DNA of 64,000 bases from Theristus sp. LFF4_11. Taxonomy: Eukaryota; Nematoda; Chromadorea; Monhysterida; Xyalidae. Both the position numbers and the translations under genes were made by a program. The stretch spans positions 1-64,000 of the forward strand of contig JASANC010004181.1 of the NCBI GenBank assembly GCA_030248135.1, given 5' to 3'. Numbering within the stretch: the stretch's first letter is position 1; the number at the start of each line of letters is the position of its first letter. Of the stretch, positions 12,701 to 23,200 are shown one piece after another. A model generated the notes under the pieces. The model saw only the letters and a list, made by a program, of their open reading frames with translations. It did no database searches and was not told the DNA's origin.

Positions 12701-14674
12701 ATCAACATGCAAAATTTGTTTGGATCCGAAGCGAAGACCCGAAATCGGCGGGAAAAACATAAATCCGTTTGTATTACCATCAACTGGTTCTCCTCCTCGC
12801 TCGACATCTGCGGCTCCGGCGGTGTCTTGCCGGCGTTTTTGTTGATGCGCTGAAAAAACAAGTTTTTCTTTCAAAGAAACATCACAAACAGATTCCATTT
12901 CTCGCAATTCATTCATTTGATGAAGCCTTGCAGACCTCATGCGCCTGACAACCAGGATTGACCACAGAGCGTGTCAATTTTTACCAGTTGCCAATCAGTT
13001 CCCATTGCAAATACCTAAAGAAACCCCATTCGATCAAAACTTCCAAGTCAACAACCATTAAAATCAATCAAACTTTAACCAATCTGAAAAACACCCAAAG
13101 TTTATCCAATCAGGAACTCGCACGATCGTAAAATCGCGTGATCTTCTTGTTTGGATCTTCATGATTGTCTTTGGAGAAGAAATAGCGCCATTGAAAATCA
13201 ATGTTTAGATAAACAACATTACATTACAGTCTAACTCTATAACATATCCAACGAGCTGATTGGTTGATGCACGCATTCTGTGCATGGATTATTGCGCGCG
13301 GAGGCGGAGTTTGGCTTGCATAGAATCGCATGCATGCACGTGAGCACGAAGCAATCAGCTAGTTGGATAGTTGGACTGCACATGACAGACGCAAATGCCA
13401 CGAACGGTGGTGCTCCAGGCGTCGTGGCCGATCGTGTCGACGTTCCAAGGGTCCAGCTCGATCGCCTTCTCCAGCTCCTTCTCCTTACGTTCCCACTGCT
13501 CCTCCTGGCGTTGCACCTCCGACAGTTCGTTCTGCATATGAAACGGCACAAACAAATAGGGCGATTTTGATGAGTGAAAACTGTGAGAGGTGAAGTGAAG
13601 CGCAACGTAGATTGGGAAATTTACGGCACGTCACGTCACTTTAGGTCTCGTGTTATTACACACTACCGTTCATACCTGACGTACGTCTGCATACGTCAGG
13701 TATAAACGGGCCTTAACCGACCTGATTTTTACGTGGAATTGAATTTCGAAGTGAAGCTGCTGCAAAAAGACGACATGGCAGTGGCACTGTTTTAACTGTT
13801 TTTTGTACGAAAATCGGCCTTGACTCCATGAACCAGGAAGCCACTGATCGAATCAGCCCATCCATCAGGTGACTGGTTAAAACATGCAGCCAATCTGCGA
13901 GTTGCGCTGAAAAAACTTGCAACAAAACTTCAACAAAGAAACAAACAAACTTCGATTTTCGTTCGTAAGTCATCGTCTAAACCGGTTTGTTCAAGTTTCT
14001 TAGTCAGTTCGGCGATCTTGCGTTTGCCCTCGCTCTTGTGCTGCTGAAAAAAAGCAAAAGAACACTTTGAAAAACAACAAAAATCAATGGAAAACAAAGT
14101 GAAACTGAAGCGCAGAACGAAGGTTGGTGGCTGTATGAATTCGCCAGTTTGACAGTGATCGCGTCTTTTGACACGCAACAAAGCGATCGATCAACTGGTG
14201 CATTTCCAAGTGTGATCATGAGAGAACAAAACAATATTTATATCAGCGGTCCGACCGCTTCAGTACCACTTGAGAAAGCCGCATCAAACCAAAACGAGTC
14301 AGTCAGTGGAGTTTGTGCCACTTTTTTAATCCGGTTTAACTGTCATCCTCGCGGCCTGGCGGTGCGCTCGGGGGATCGAGCCCCGCCTGAGGGGTGTATG
14401 ACAGACTTCACTCGATCGATGGGCGCCTTACTCGACGGCGTTCTGTGCGCTTTTCTGGGTTAGCCCTGGCTAAACAACCTTGCCCGAAATGCCCAAGAAC
14501 AACAACAACACACCAGACCTCAATATCCTCCTTCTCCTGTTTCCGTTGTGCCATTTTCTCCAGTCTCGCCTGGTGTCGCCAGCGGAACAGCGACGGCGTG
14601 TCCACGTTCGGATGCGTGTCATCCTCGTCGTCCGAGATCTCGATGTTCTTCCACTTTGAATAGTCGATCGGCAT
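6779..14674 (-). CDS. cdc-37: Hsp90 co-chaperone CDC37
   Basis: Eight exons in transcript order: 14674-14519, 14043-13951, 13531-13406, 12849-12778, 12158-11959, 11156-11046, 10358-10163 and 7000-6779. Phases agree throughout and encode 391 aa, the usual CDC37 size. The start [19 protein letters not shown] carries the conserved N-terminal block, including the CK2-type serine at residue 14 in an acidic context, then [19 protein letters not shown] coiled-coil region follows (exons 2-3). Exon 5 has [13 protein letters not shown]...LLTDHPQLC, and exon 6 has [16 protein letters not shown] of the Hsp90-binding helical domain. The C-terminal exon has [12 protein letters not shown]37 loads protein kinases onto Hsp90 in the cytosol. 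Introns hold two SINEs in antisense, a palindromic MITE, a 149-bp array and a 50-bp array. A TTTCAG acceptor lies about 54 nt before the ATG (14728), so a 5' UTR intron or spliced-leader site is likely. Confidence 0.95.
7026..7255 (-). mobile_element. tRNA-derived SINE, family 1, copy a
   Basis: Minus strand: GTGGCCTGGTGGTAGCGCGTTCGA (A-box-like), then GGGGGATCGAGTCCCGCC (B-box-like), a body with CGGCCTACTCGACGGCG, and an AAC-rich tail near 7030. It lies 25 bp upstream, in transcript sense, of the last CDC37 exon. Confidence 0.8.
7347..7520. mobile_element. Palindromic TA-flanked MITE, copy 2
   Basis: Near-intact copy: TA-CAGTCGAACTCTAATTTATAGGG... to ...CCCTGTAATTTAGAGTACTACTG-TA. The arms include GAATCAGCTGATTGGTTGGT and the inner GCATGC/CACAGAAAGCATGC pair. 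Confidence 0.85.
8315..8990 (+). repeat. 149-bp tandem repeat, about 4.5 copies
   Basis: The marker TCGTGACGAT starts at 8315, 8464, 8613, 8762 and 8911, an exact 149-bp spacing. Units contain CGGCCGTGGAAATTGGCGAAATCGG and TTATGTGAGCAACTCTAG. The array lies in the last, 3.1-kb CDC37 intron. Confidence 0.92.
9074..9943. mobile_element. Foldback element with approximately 140-bp inverted arms
   Basis: 9074-9214 (GGGAGACGCATATAAAAGG, GTGAGAGACTTGGCTCGACA, GAGCCATATTTTTGCGCCG) is almost the perfect reverse complement of 9794-9943. The 580-bp spacer has no recognisable ORF product. A CDC37 intron hosts it, directly after the 149-bp array. Confidence 0.8.
10696..10712. repeat. (GACT)n microsatellite
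   Basis: Four to five perfect ACTG/GACT units. Confidence 0.8.
10913..11000. mobile_element. Degenerate TTAA-type MITE
   Basis: TTAAAGCGTTGGCGTCACGTTCATGGACC ... AAGTGACGCCTGTGTATGAATGCGCG...ATTGGGCC resembles the TTAA-flanked family at 21896-22018, but the right end has lost its TTAA. Confidence 0.5.
11387..11515 (+). repeat. Dispersed repeat, partner of 595-760
   Basis: Second copy, opposite orientation, of the approximately 130-bp repeat seen in the NRF-6-like gene. Here it sits in a CDC37 intron just before the 50-bp tandem array. Confidence 0.7.
11530..11950 (+). repeat. 50-bp tandem repeat, about 8 copies, at a CDC37 splice donor
   Basis: ACGCGTCACC/T recurs at 11571, 11621, 11671, 11721, 11771, 11821 and 11871, with a further copy at 11922; the period is exactly 50 bp. 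Each unit reads CAAATGCTGCTTCATGAATGCCGCTATG. The array stops about 10 bp from the end of the CDC37 exon at 11959. Confidence 0.93.
12295..12480 (-). mobile_element. tRNA-derived SINE, family 1, copy b
   Basis: Minus strand: CGTGGCCTGGTGGCTCGGTGGTAGGGCG, then GGGGATCGAGCCCCGCCGACG, the body GCCCTACTCGACGGCGTTCTG, then GCTAAAAACACCGCC. Same family as 7026-7255. Confidence 0.78.
13225..13380. mobile_element. Palindromic TA-flanked MITE, copy 3
   Basis: TACAGTCTAACTCTATAACATATCCAACGAGCTGATTGG at the left is mirrored by CAATCAGCTAGTTGGATAGTTGGACTG at the right. The right arm ends about 26 bp from the 3' end of a CDC37 exon (13406). Confidence 0.8.
13645..13716. mobile_element. Short palindromic repeat GACGTACGTC type, second copy
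   Basis: The same imperfect palindrome as 21838-21899, ending CGGGCCTTAA, in a CDC37 intron. Confidence 0.6.
14345..14515 (+). mobile_element. tRNA-derived SINE, family 1, copy c
   Basis: CGCGGCCTGGCGGTGCGCTC, GGGGGATCGAGCCCCGCC, CTTACTCGACGGCGTTCTGTG, TTCTGGGTTAGCCCTGG and a tail AAGAACAACAACAACAC. Part of the A-box arm is deleted. The tail abuts the 3' end of CDC37 exon 1 on the other strand. Confidence 0.8.
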
Positions 14675-14727
14675 TCTCGTGCAGTTTTTTGTTTTTTTCT
14701 TGCTGGACCTGCGCCTGCGTGAAACCA

Positions 14728-14740
14728 CTGAAAGCACATG
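14728..14740 (-). promoter_or_regulatory. Putative 5' acceptor (spliced-leader or UTR intron) of CDC37
   Basis: On the minus strand the sequence GTGCTTTCAG ends at 14728, about 54 nt upstream of the CDC37 ATG. It fits a nematode-type 3' splice site with no visible coding exon before it. Inference only: it may be the outron acceptor for trans-splicing or the end of a 5' UTR intron. Confidence 0.4.
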
Positions 14741-14744
14741 AACA

Positions 14745-17282
14745 TATTTGGTGATCTCTCTTGACATTCAAATTGAACTTTTTTGTCGGTTGTTGCAAAA
14801 TTATCGTCTGTTATTTTGGTCGCGAGACTCAATGCGCGCATCGACAGGTAACAAGTTTCACGCATGACGCGGTAATTCAATATTGGTAAAGTGGTCCGAG
14901 TCCCCTAAATAGGGCCGGGTCACTTGGGCGATTTTGAATATAGCCACATACAGATTGCAACTGGTTTCCTTTCTGCGTCTGCAATCGCATTGAGTCGCAG
15001 AACTCAAAAACAATTGATGACACTTCTGCTTGATTTATAACATACTAGTACTAGGCGCACGCAGACACACGGATACTAGTGCTGTGCGGCCTGTGCGTTT
15101 GTTTGCGACTGTGCAACTACAGCACTGCGTTTGCAAACGACGACGACCACTTTGGTGAGACGATGATTTCATCATCAGCAATGTGCCCCTTGTGACCACC
15201 ATGAAAAACTGTTGAAAACCACTTTCAATCTAGAATGGCCCGGAAAGCTCCGTGAAAAACGCTGCATATCTGATAAACGTAATCAGACTTTGGCACGCTA
15301 TGTGATCAGGAACACGGTTTGAGCGACATCGACGCATGACTATCATAAACATTTTGTGAAACCATGCACAGTAAAGAACTCACTCAACTATGCTAATTTA
15401 ATGCGAACACGATGGCTAAGCATGCACTATGCAGTACGTATTATGTGTGTAGTTCCTGCATTTCGAAATTCAAAATGAATCAAAAGTCCGCCAAGCTGAT
15501 TGGGTGCATTACAAAGGTGTGGCCAAATAGCGTGCGTGTCACTAATAATCCAGCCACTTAGCTGCTTTTCAAAAGAATGGCTTCAGTCATTAATAATCGG
15601 AGCGCTTGTAAGTTACAAAATCATAAGAAATAGATGACCTGAAATCTGAACACACAAGTTCAAGTTATGCAGGTCAGGCGGATCAAAAAGTGGGCCGCAG
15701 TAAAAGTCATAAAAGAACTTTGACAACCGACGTTTTTTTATCCCACCACTCAAATGTTTTTTATGCGTTTCAAACGTGAGTTAAACAGTGAGAACTGTGC
15801 ATTGAATCATAAACCAGCATAAATATTGGTGCGTTGAAAAGAACAAACAATTGGGAAGCGCAGTCAAACACAATGCGTAAACAATCGGACTCGCTGATTG
15901 GCTGCATCAAGTGACGACTGCAAATGTGACCCATCGGCAAGCTGCATACAACAACGTGTTTGACTGCATCTTGAGATGTTTAAAGCAATTACATAACGTC
16001 CACATGTACACATTCAGTTATGATATATTCATAACAACAAACGATAAATAGAGAAACTCGTAGTGATAACAAACAATCTTTCAAGCACAGCACGTAATAA
16101 GAAAAACTTGGGCACTAAAAACACGACAGCAAAATTGATCACACAAGTTACAATGTCAAAAAATCACGACACATTTATTGTCAATCTTCAATGGTAATAA
16201 TCTGATGCCGATTGGTTGCTCCATTTGTCCAACTGGCCAATTAACAACAGAGAAAACTCAAATTTAGTTACGAAAACCAAAACAAAATCGACAGATCTGA
16301 TAAACTCTGATTGCCAGTTGCGAAAAAACCTGTACATGAAGAACAGTTTTTCAAATTAAAACACATACAAGCCCAGAAAAACATCACGAACATTAAATTA
16401 ATAAATAAATCATTAAAAAATGAAATTCACAAGTCACAACTATTTTTTTTTTCATTTCCGACAAGAAAACCCCCTTCTACAACAAAAATTCAAATGCAGT
16501 TAACTCATTCAAACAAAACTTCACGGTAACCAGTATCATGCATTGATCCAAAAGTACACACTCTTTTAACTCACAAACATAATAGGCTTGATCACATATA
16601 CACCATGTTGTTGATGTTGTTCACAAAAACACACTTTTTATTATCACAACTCGCGCACCGTGTGTACTATAGTAAGTTTTCTCGTCTTAATAACATTTTT
16701 GATAAGGCCTAAACTAGAAAACAAGGCACACATAACGCTGAAAAATGCAACGTTCTTTTACCTAAACGAAATGCAATAATATCGTATACTACATTGACAG
16801 TCGAGCTCAAACTTGGTGGTAATCGCTGATTGGCTGCATTTGAAGAAGCACGCTAATTGGTGTGAATACGCATCGTGCAACCGGTCAGTGTATTGGTTTT
16901 AAAAATGGAGAAGTGGAATTTTTGTGAATGAAAAAGCCGGACCAAAAAACGAATAAATAAGTAACAATAAAACACTTCGTAATGGGAAAAAAGAATACAA
17001 AAAAAGATACGCGTAACAGGTGTGAATAACAGCTGAACATAATGTGGTCTAGAATGGTCTAGAAAAAAACACGTTGGCGAAAAAAAGTGTCACAGCTTCC
17101 GATGAACAACATGAAACAGTTGAGATATTGATTTTTCGATATTCGTTGTGCTTGATAAAGGAACAATTAATCACCACAAATTGCTTCTTATAAATATCCC
17201 TTACTTTTGAACATTCATTCAACGCCATTCATTCATTCAAATAATAACCAAAAATCCTAGAATCGTCCTGTCAACTGTTCAT
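14745..17282. other. Intergenic region between CDC37 and the SLC12A9-like gene
   Basis: About 2.5 kb of AT-rich DNA upstream of CDC37 and downstream of the SLC12A9-like stop codon. No exon with a recognisable protein signature is seen on either strand. It should include the CDC37 promoter and the SLC12A9-like 3' UTR. Only simple A/T-rich stretches are visible. Confidence 0.5.
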
Positions 17283-20200
17283 TCAAAGTGCCGTCGAAAT
17301 CACGGAGCTCAGTCCGTGCACCAGCAACGTCGGCGGAAGCGAGTCCGTCAGTTTGCGCATCATTGCCAGGTACGCTTCGTAATCGTGTTCCTGGTAAAAC
17401 ATTGAAATGGTAAAAATATATTTGATTTCTTCAGATTTTCTTATATCAGATATTCAGATAAAAAAATCCCTCTGTTAACAATGTTTCAGCAGCACACGAA
17501 TATTGAGAGCGTTGGCATTGGTTGTTGTTGCCTTGTTTATCGCGATTGGTTCCAGTCGAAATTTCAAACAAAACACACCAAAAGCCTCATTTATCTAGAT
17601 ACATATGCTCAGGCAAGCTTATTTGTCTGTTGTTATGTTTATCTCATTTAAAGGTCATCTGTAAATCATATACAACTAGCTGATTGGTTTGTTGCACACA
17701 CCTATACAGTCCATCTGGCTAATATATACAACCAGCTGAATGTTTGGTTGCGCACACGCACAGTTGATGCATGCATTCTGTGCAGGTGAACTCCGCCTCC
17801 ACAGCAATGCCAGCACAGAATGCATGCATCAACTGCACGTGTGCGCAACCAACCAATCAGCTAGTTGTATATATTAGCCAGATGGACTGTAGTGTGATGT
17901 ATGCATTTAGTGTGCAGGCAATGCGGGGAGGCGGAGTCTGCCAGTGCGGGGGTGGGGGAGGTAACAATTTTACAAACGCCCGAGAAAAAAATCGCGGCAA
18001 CTCGCCTCCGCCGGTGGCCCCGGCATATTCAAGAACACGACCGCAGTTTGCTGGCTGTGCCGCTTGATCATCTCGTTCAGACTGTTCACATAGGCGTCCG
18101 GCAGGTGGGCGGAGTCGAACGAGTCACCATTTGCCGGCGGTTGGATGGAGCTGGACGCAGCATCGCGCTCTTCGGCGCTCTGATTGGCTGTTTGATTGTT
18201 CGAATGCGGCGGCATCAAATGGCAGATCACGTGATCCCACGGTACGACCAACGAGCGCGCGGTGATACGCAGCTGGCCGAGCATCTCCTTCAGTTGGCGC
18301 TCGCGACGGTGCATGTCCTGCAAGAGGTCGAGAGCGGCTTGGTGAAAATGCGAGTTTTTTGGTGGAAATGTTGCTTTTTTTCGAAAAAAACGAGATTTTT
18401 ATTGCGGAAATAGCGAACTTTTTCGAATTTGTCCCCTTATTGATAATACTAAAATAAGATTGCTTTTGCGATTCTGCATCATAAGCAGAAGAGTGGTGGG
18501 TCCGTGGATTTTACAGAAACCAACTGTAATGCAGTTTGGTTCTCCGATACAACAGCTACAGTGAAAACAAATCGGACCTGCAAGCTGGACACGCAGAGGA
18601 ACACTCGTAGCGTCGTGTTTCGCTTCCAGGACGGCGTCATACTGACGATGCAGGCCATCTGCAACAGGAACAGGCAGCTGTTGTCCCAGCCCCAGCCGGT
18701 CTCCGTCGGGCGGCACACGTCTACGGGCCAGACGTCTACGTAGCGCGGCTGGCGGGCCGCACTTCTGCAAAGAATTTTTTTCAGAAAATTCTGAAAAAAA
18801 ATTTGAACAAAAGGGAAAACTCGGATTCAGGGATTCTTTTGAACTTTCGGTACCGCCACTTACAGTCGGACACTAAATTATAGGGAATCAGCTGATTGGT
18901 TAGTGATCACGTGATACATGCTTTCTGTGCAGAACGACAGACTCCGACAGACGATGCTCCACAGCAATGCCCGCACAGAAAGCATGCATCACGTGACCAC
19001 GAACCAATCAGCTGATTTCCTGTAATTTAGAGTTCGAGTGTATATATTTTTGGCAGATCGGGTGAAAAAAGCGACGCTTTGTACAATACAAAAACACTGG
19101 CAGAAATCACGAAAATTTGGCCTTTTTTGAAATTTTTCTGAAAAATTTTTTTCCTATTTTTGTAAAATAAATGATTCTCTTTCTATTGGGATGTGTAAAA
19201 CACTGCAGGATCCCGAACAAAAAGAGACAAAATTCAACCATCGCACTTTTAAGACTAACATGTTTTATTATATTTGTGGCGAAGTGTTGCTGGAACAGAC
19301 AAAGCTGCGTTTGTGGGCTTTTCAAAACCCGCGTTTCTGTCCCAAAAACACAAAAAAGGACACACATAGCAATCAGAAACAATTAGCAAAAAACACCACA
19401 CACTCACTTTGCGATCTCCTCCTTGTTCAGTTTGTGGAAGTGTCGTGCGATGCAAATGTTCTTGTTCAACTTCAGCACGTCCGCGATGATGCCGACGTAT
19501 TCGCGGGCGGGCAGACGGGCGCCGAGGTCACGTGGGCTGACGCTCGTGTCCGCTTGCTGCATGCAAAACGCAACCAATGAATGAACGCCGGCACAAGTTA
19601 ACCGTGACAACGCAATCATGCTCGATCAATAATGCTGTGCTCACGCAACTGTATCGGAAGTAGGTTCCACCACAGCTTTGTTTGACAAGACGGACATTGA
19701 GACAACAACAACAGATTCAGTAAGACGTTCAACAAAACAATGCAGCCGGCAACACAGACTTTCTTTCACGCGAATAGCAGCAAAACAGTCCGGAACACCA
19801 AGAACGCCCACAAGAAAAGCAACAGTCTAAACAAAACACCGCAACAAACGCACCTGCGGTGGAAAGTCGTTCGTCGTGAAGTACTCGACGACCTCGGCGC
19901 GATCCAATTTGGCGAACTTGTGCGCCTTCAGCATTTTGCCCATCTGCAGCAGCGTGTTCTCCGGGTGCGTGTCGTCCGAGAAGCCGAGTACGATCGTGTT
20001 CGGTTTCATGGCGCCGATGCCGGACAGTCTGACCAGTTGCTGGACACCGTCGCGCACGCTCGCAGCCAGCGTCAACTCCACGAACGCTTTCACCTGAACA
20101 ACACCGAGAAAAACCGTCCTTGCGTTTGGGTTTGCTGGTTTCATCTCAAGTGGTTCTAGACGGGCACATCACTGATGAGGCCATCTCACTCTTCTGCATA

Positions 20201-23200
20201 TGATGTTGGCCAGGCTGAAATGCAGAGAACCACCATGCAACTTTGTTGTTTATATAGCCGATGGCATTTCTATCCATCTGATGTGTCACCCTCGTGGCTT
20301 GGGTGGTAGCGCGTTCAGGCCCATTCATGCAGTCGTGCGCGCTGAAGCGCCCGTGTCACTTTAGCACGTGAAGCTGCGCTGTTTGTGCTTCATGAATGTG
20401 CAGCAAAATGACGCTACGCGTGCAGTGACGCCAGCCAGCATTATTCTATTATATCTGCGATTCTGTTCTGTCTCGACCCACCTTACAATTGTGTCAACGC
20501 ATTGCTGTATTGATCAGCTAGTTGGATTTGCAATAGAGTTAGACTGTGCTAAAAACTGTACTTCCTAACCAGACCTTCAAGTAATCGATCAAGCTCAACC
20601 AGAACGGGTAGTCCTCGTGCAGTGGGTCTGTGGCGTGCTCGCTCAGGGCGCCCCTCCGAATGTGCCCGATGACATAGAGACCGCTCTTCTTCAGGTCGTT
20701 CACGAAGTCAACCAGCGGGAGGCAGGTCTTGGGCGACTTCACCAACAACAGCATCTGCGGGCGCCAGTACTTCACGTGCTCCTTGCGCGGGTCGAGCAGC
20801 AGGAGGTACTTTCGCACCTGTGCGGATTTTGCGTTTTTTCGGTTTTTTGGGGATTTTGAGGCATTCTGTTTGTCTTGCATTTTGTGGTCCAAAATGTTCT
20901 TTTTGTGTCAGATTGTCTTGGAAGTAATGGGCTTTTGAGGCATTTTGTTTGTCAGATGGCGCTTACCTGGTGGAAGATCAACGCTTGACTGATCGAGCCC
21001 CACGATTGCACGGGCGCCTGAAGTGAAATTCTTTCGTTCTATCTTGAACTGATTCTTCTTCGAAATGATTGAAAATTTTTGTTTTCAAGTTAATAGAGGA
21101 AGATTGTGTCATAGGGAATATGAAGGTCTGCGATCTTGTGATGTGCTTGGGAAAATGAGTGCGCTATTTTGTTCTAAAACTTCAGCCATGCCATGTCGGG
21201 CATGTCCGTTGTTGAGGGCGTTCTGCTGTCCGTTACCGCTAAACCACTCGCACGTTAGCTGAGCTGTAAAAGTTAGCCTGTGAGTTTGGTGCATAGTGGA
21301 AAAACACGCACACGTTTCTTCTGGTCTGTAGCCGGGTGAAACAACAAAATCAGGTGATAACAAGTAACAACCATGATTGGGTAAAACGTGCATGTGAAAG
21401 TTTCAATCCAGGTGGAAATTGCATTGTTGTGAGCGGGAATCCGAATGTTAGAGAAATCCTGTCCAATCAAAGTGGTTTCTGTTTCTGTAAATCACAAAAA
21501 TCCGTTACACCGTTAAACAGAGAAATTGTAATAATTGGCACAGAAACGGCAAGCAAATGAAGACAGTGCAAGTGGTGAGCGAGTGATAAAGGTGCATTCA
21601 CGTGGAAGCTCAGGCACACACGACAACACGACCTACTAAAAGACGTATTCTCACGTGACGTTCAACGTGAACGGCGCCGTTTGTTCGCATTTGCGTTCCT
21701 ATCAGCATGCAGCGTCACAGTTCACGTTGACATGCCTGTCTGCGCTTCTATTGTACGTTTATTCGAACGTGTCAGACCGAAAAGACCAGGTTCACCCCCT
21801 CGTGTGTTTTGTCACGTGAACGGATGAGACCAAACTAAAGACCCGTTTAGACCTGACGTCGACGTACGTCTGCATGCGTCAGGTATAAACGGGCGTTAAG
21901 CTCCATTCATGGAGGTTGAAGTGCGCGCGTCACGTTCGCTACGCATTCATGGAGCAAAAAACGTCGCAGGTTCACGTGCTCAAGTGACGCCTGCGCTTCA
22001 TGAATGGGCCCTTTTTAACAGTGCAGGAATCGCCGCCGTGCATGGCAAGCGCGCGTTCCAGCGCACGTGACGTCATTTCAATGTGACCAGTTCGAATGCA
22101 GTGAATGCGCGTTCAAGTGTGGTGCTAGTAGTGCTAGTGTCCGTGGCGACTCTACCTGCGTGCCAAAGTACAGCACCTTGTAATGCAAGGCCATCAACAG
22201 CAACAACAGCAGAATGATGGCGATGCCGGACATGGACGCGTTGATGACGAAACACATCAGCAACGAGCAGCAGGCGCCCAGCAGCGCCGTTTGCCAGTTG
22301 AACCATTTGAATTGCGGCCTAGTCATTCGCGAAATTAAGCGGTGTTTTTGGGTAATGGCTCTTTAAACATAATAGTTTCCAGAGATCCGGAGGTACAAAA
22401 CTCAGTATCACGCGGGTTTACGAGGGCACGTTGGACAATGCCCAAGACAGCCCTCAAGCAAGACCCAAGTCACCGCTCGTGGCCTGGTGGTAGCGCGTGA
22501 GATTTGCTGTCTGTGTGTTCGGGGGATCGAGCCCCGCCGTGGGGTGTATAGGCACTTAAGGACAGAGAAAACTCGATAGGCACCCTACTCGACGGCGTTC
22601 TGATTGCTTCTCAGGGTTAACAACAACAACAACAACAATACAACAACCCGAACCCGCTCTGTTTTGTGCGGGTAACATCTGAACCGGAAGATGGAAGACT
22701 CTCAAAAATTAAAACAGACCGAAAGTTCGGCGCGGACGCCAAATCCAACGCGAGAGTGGCCAGGTTCACGCCGAGATAGGAGAGCAGAAAGAAGATGGAC
22801 GTGATCGTCGCAATGCGATTCAACGCGCCCACGATCAGAACACACTGCAAATCGGACAAAACGCCATTCGATGGAGCGGCATTTGCAGGAATTACAATCA
22901 GGTTGTCTTCCGCGGTTCTACTTGGTAATATGTTTTTGTGCCGCTGCGACTGAACGCGCTTGCCGCTTGCACGCACAGAAAGGAAAATCGGTTCGGTTTG
23001 ACTCATGCTAGACACGACAATTAAACTTATTTCCGATCTATCAATGTATTACGCATTGAGTTGGGTCGAACAACAAAAAAGATATGGCACTACACTGGCA
23101 ATCAGCGCATAATGAGCGAATACAATCAAGGTTGTGTGTGTAACATAATAAAATTGTTCGCTCGTGTTAGTAAGCAGAAATGTTTCACTGAACTGTAAAA

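Noticed and set aside
14674..17283. An operon of the SLC12A9-like gene and CDC37 (same strand)
   Set aside because: The spacer is about 2.6 kb, far longer than typical nematode operon gaps, and the genes are functionally unrelated.
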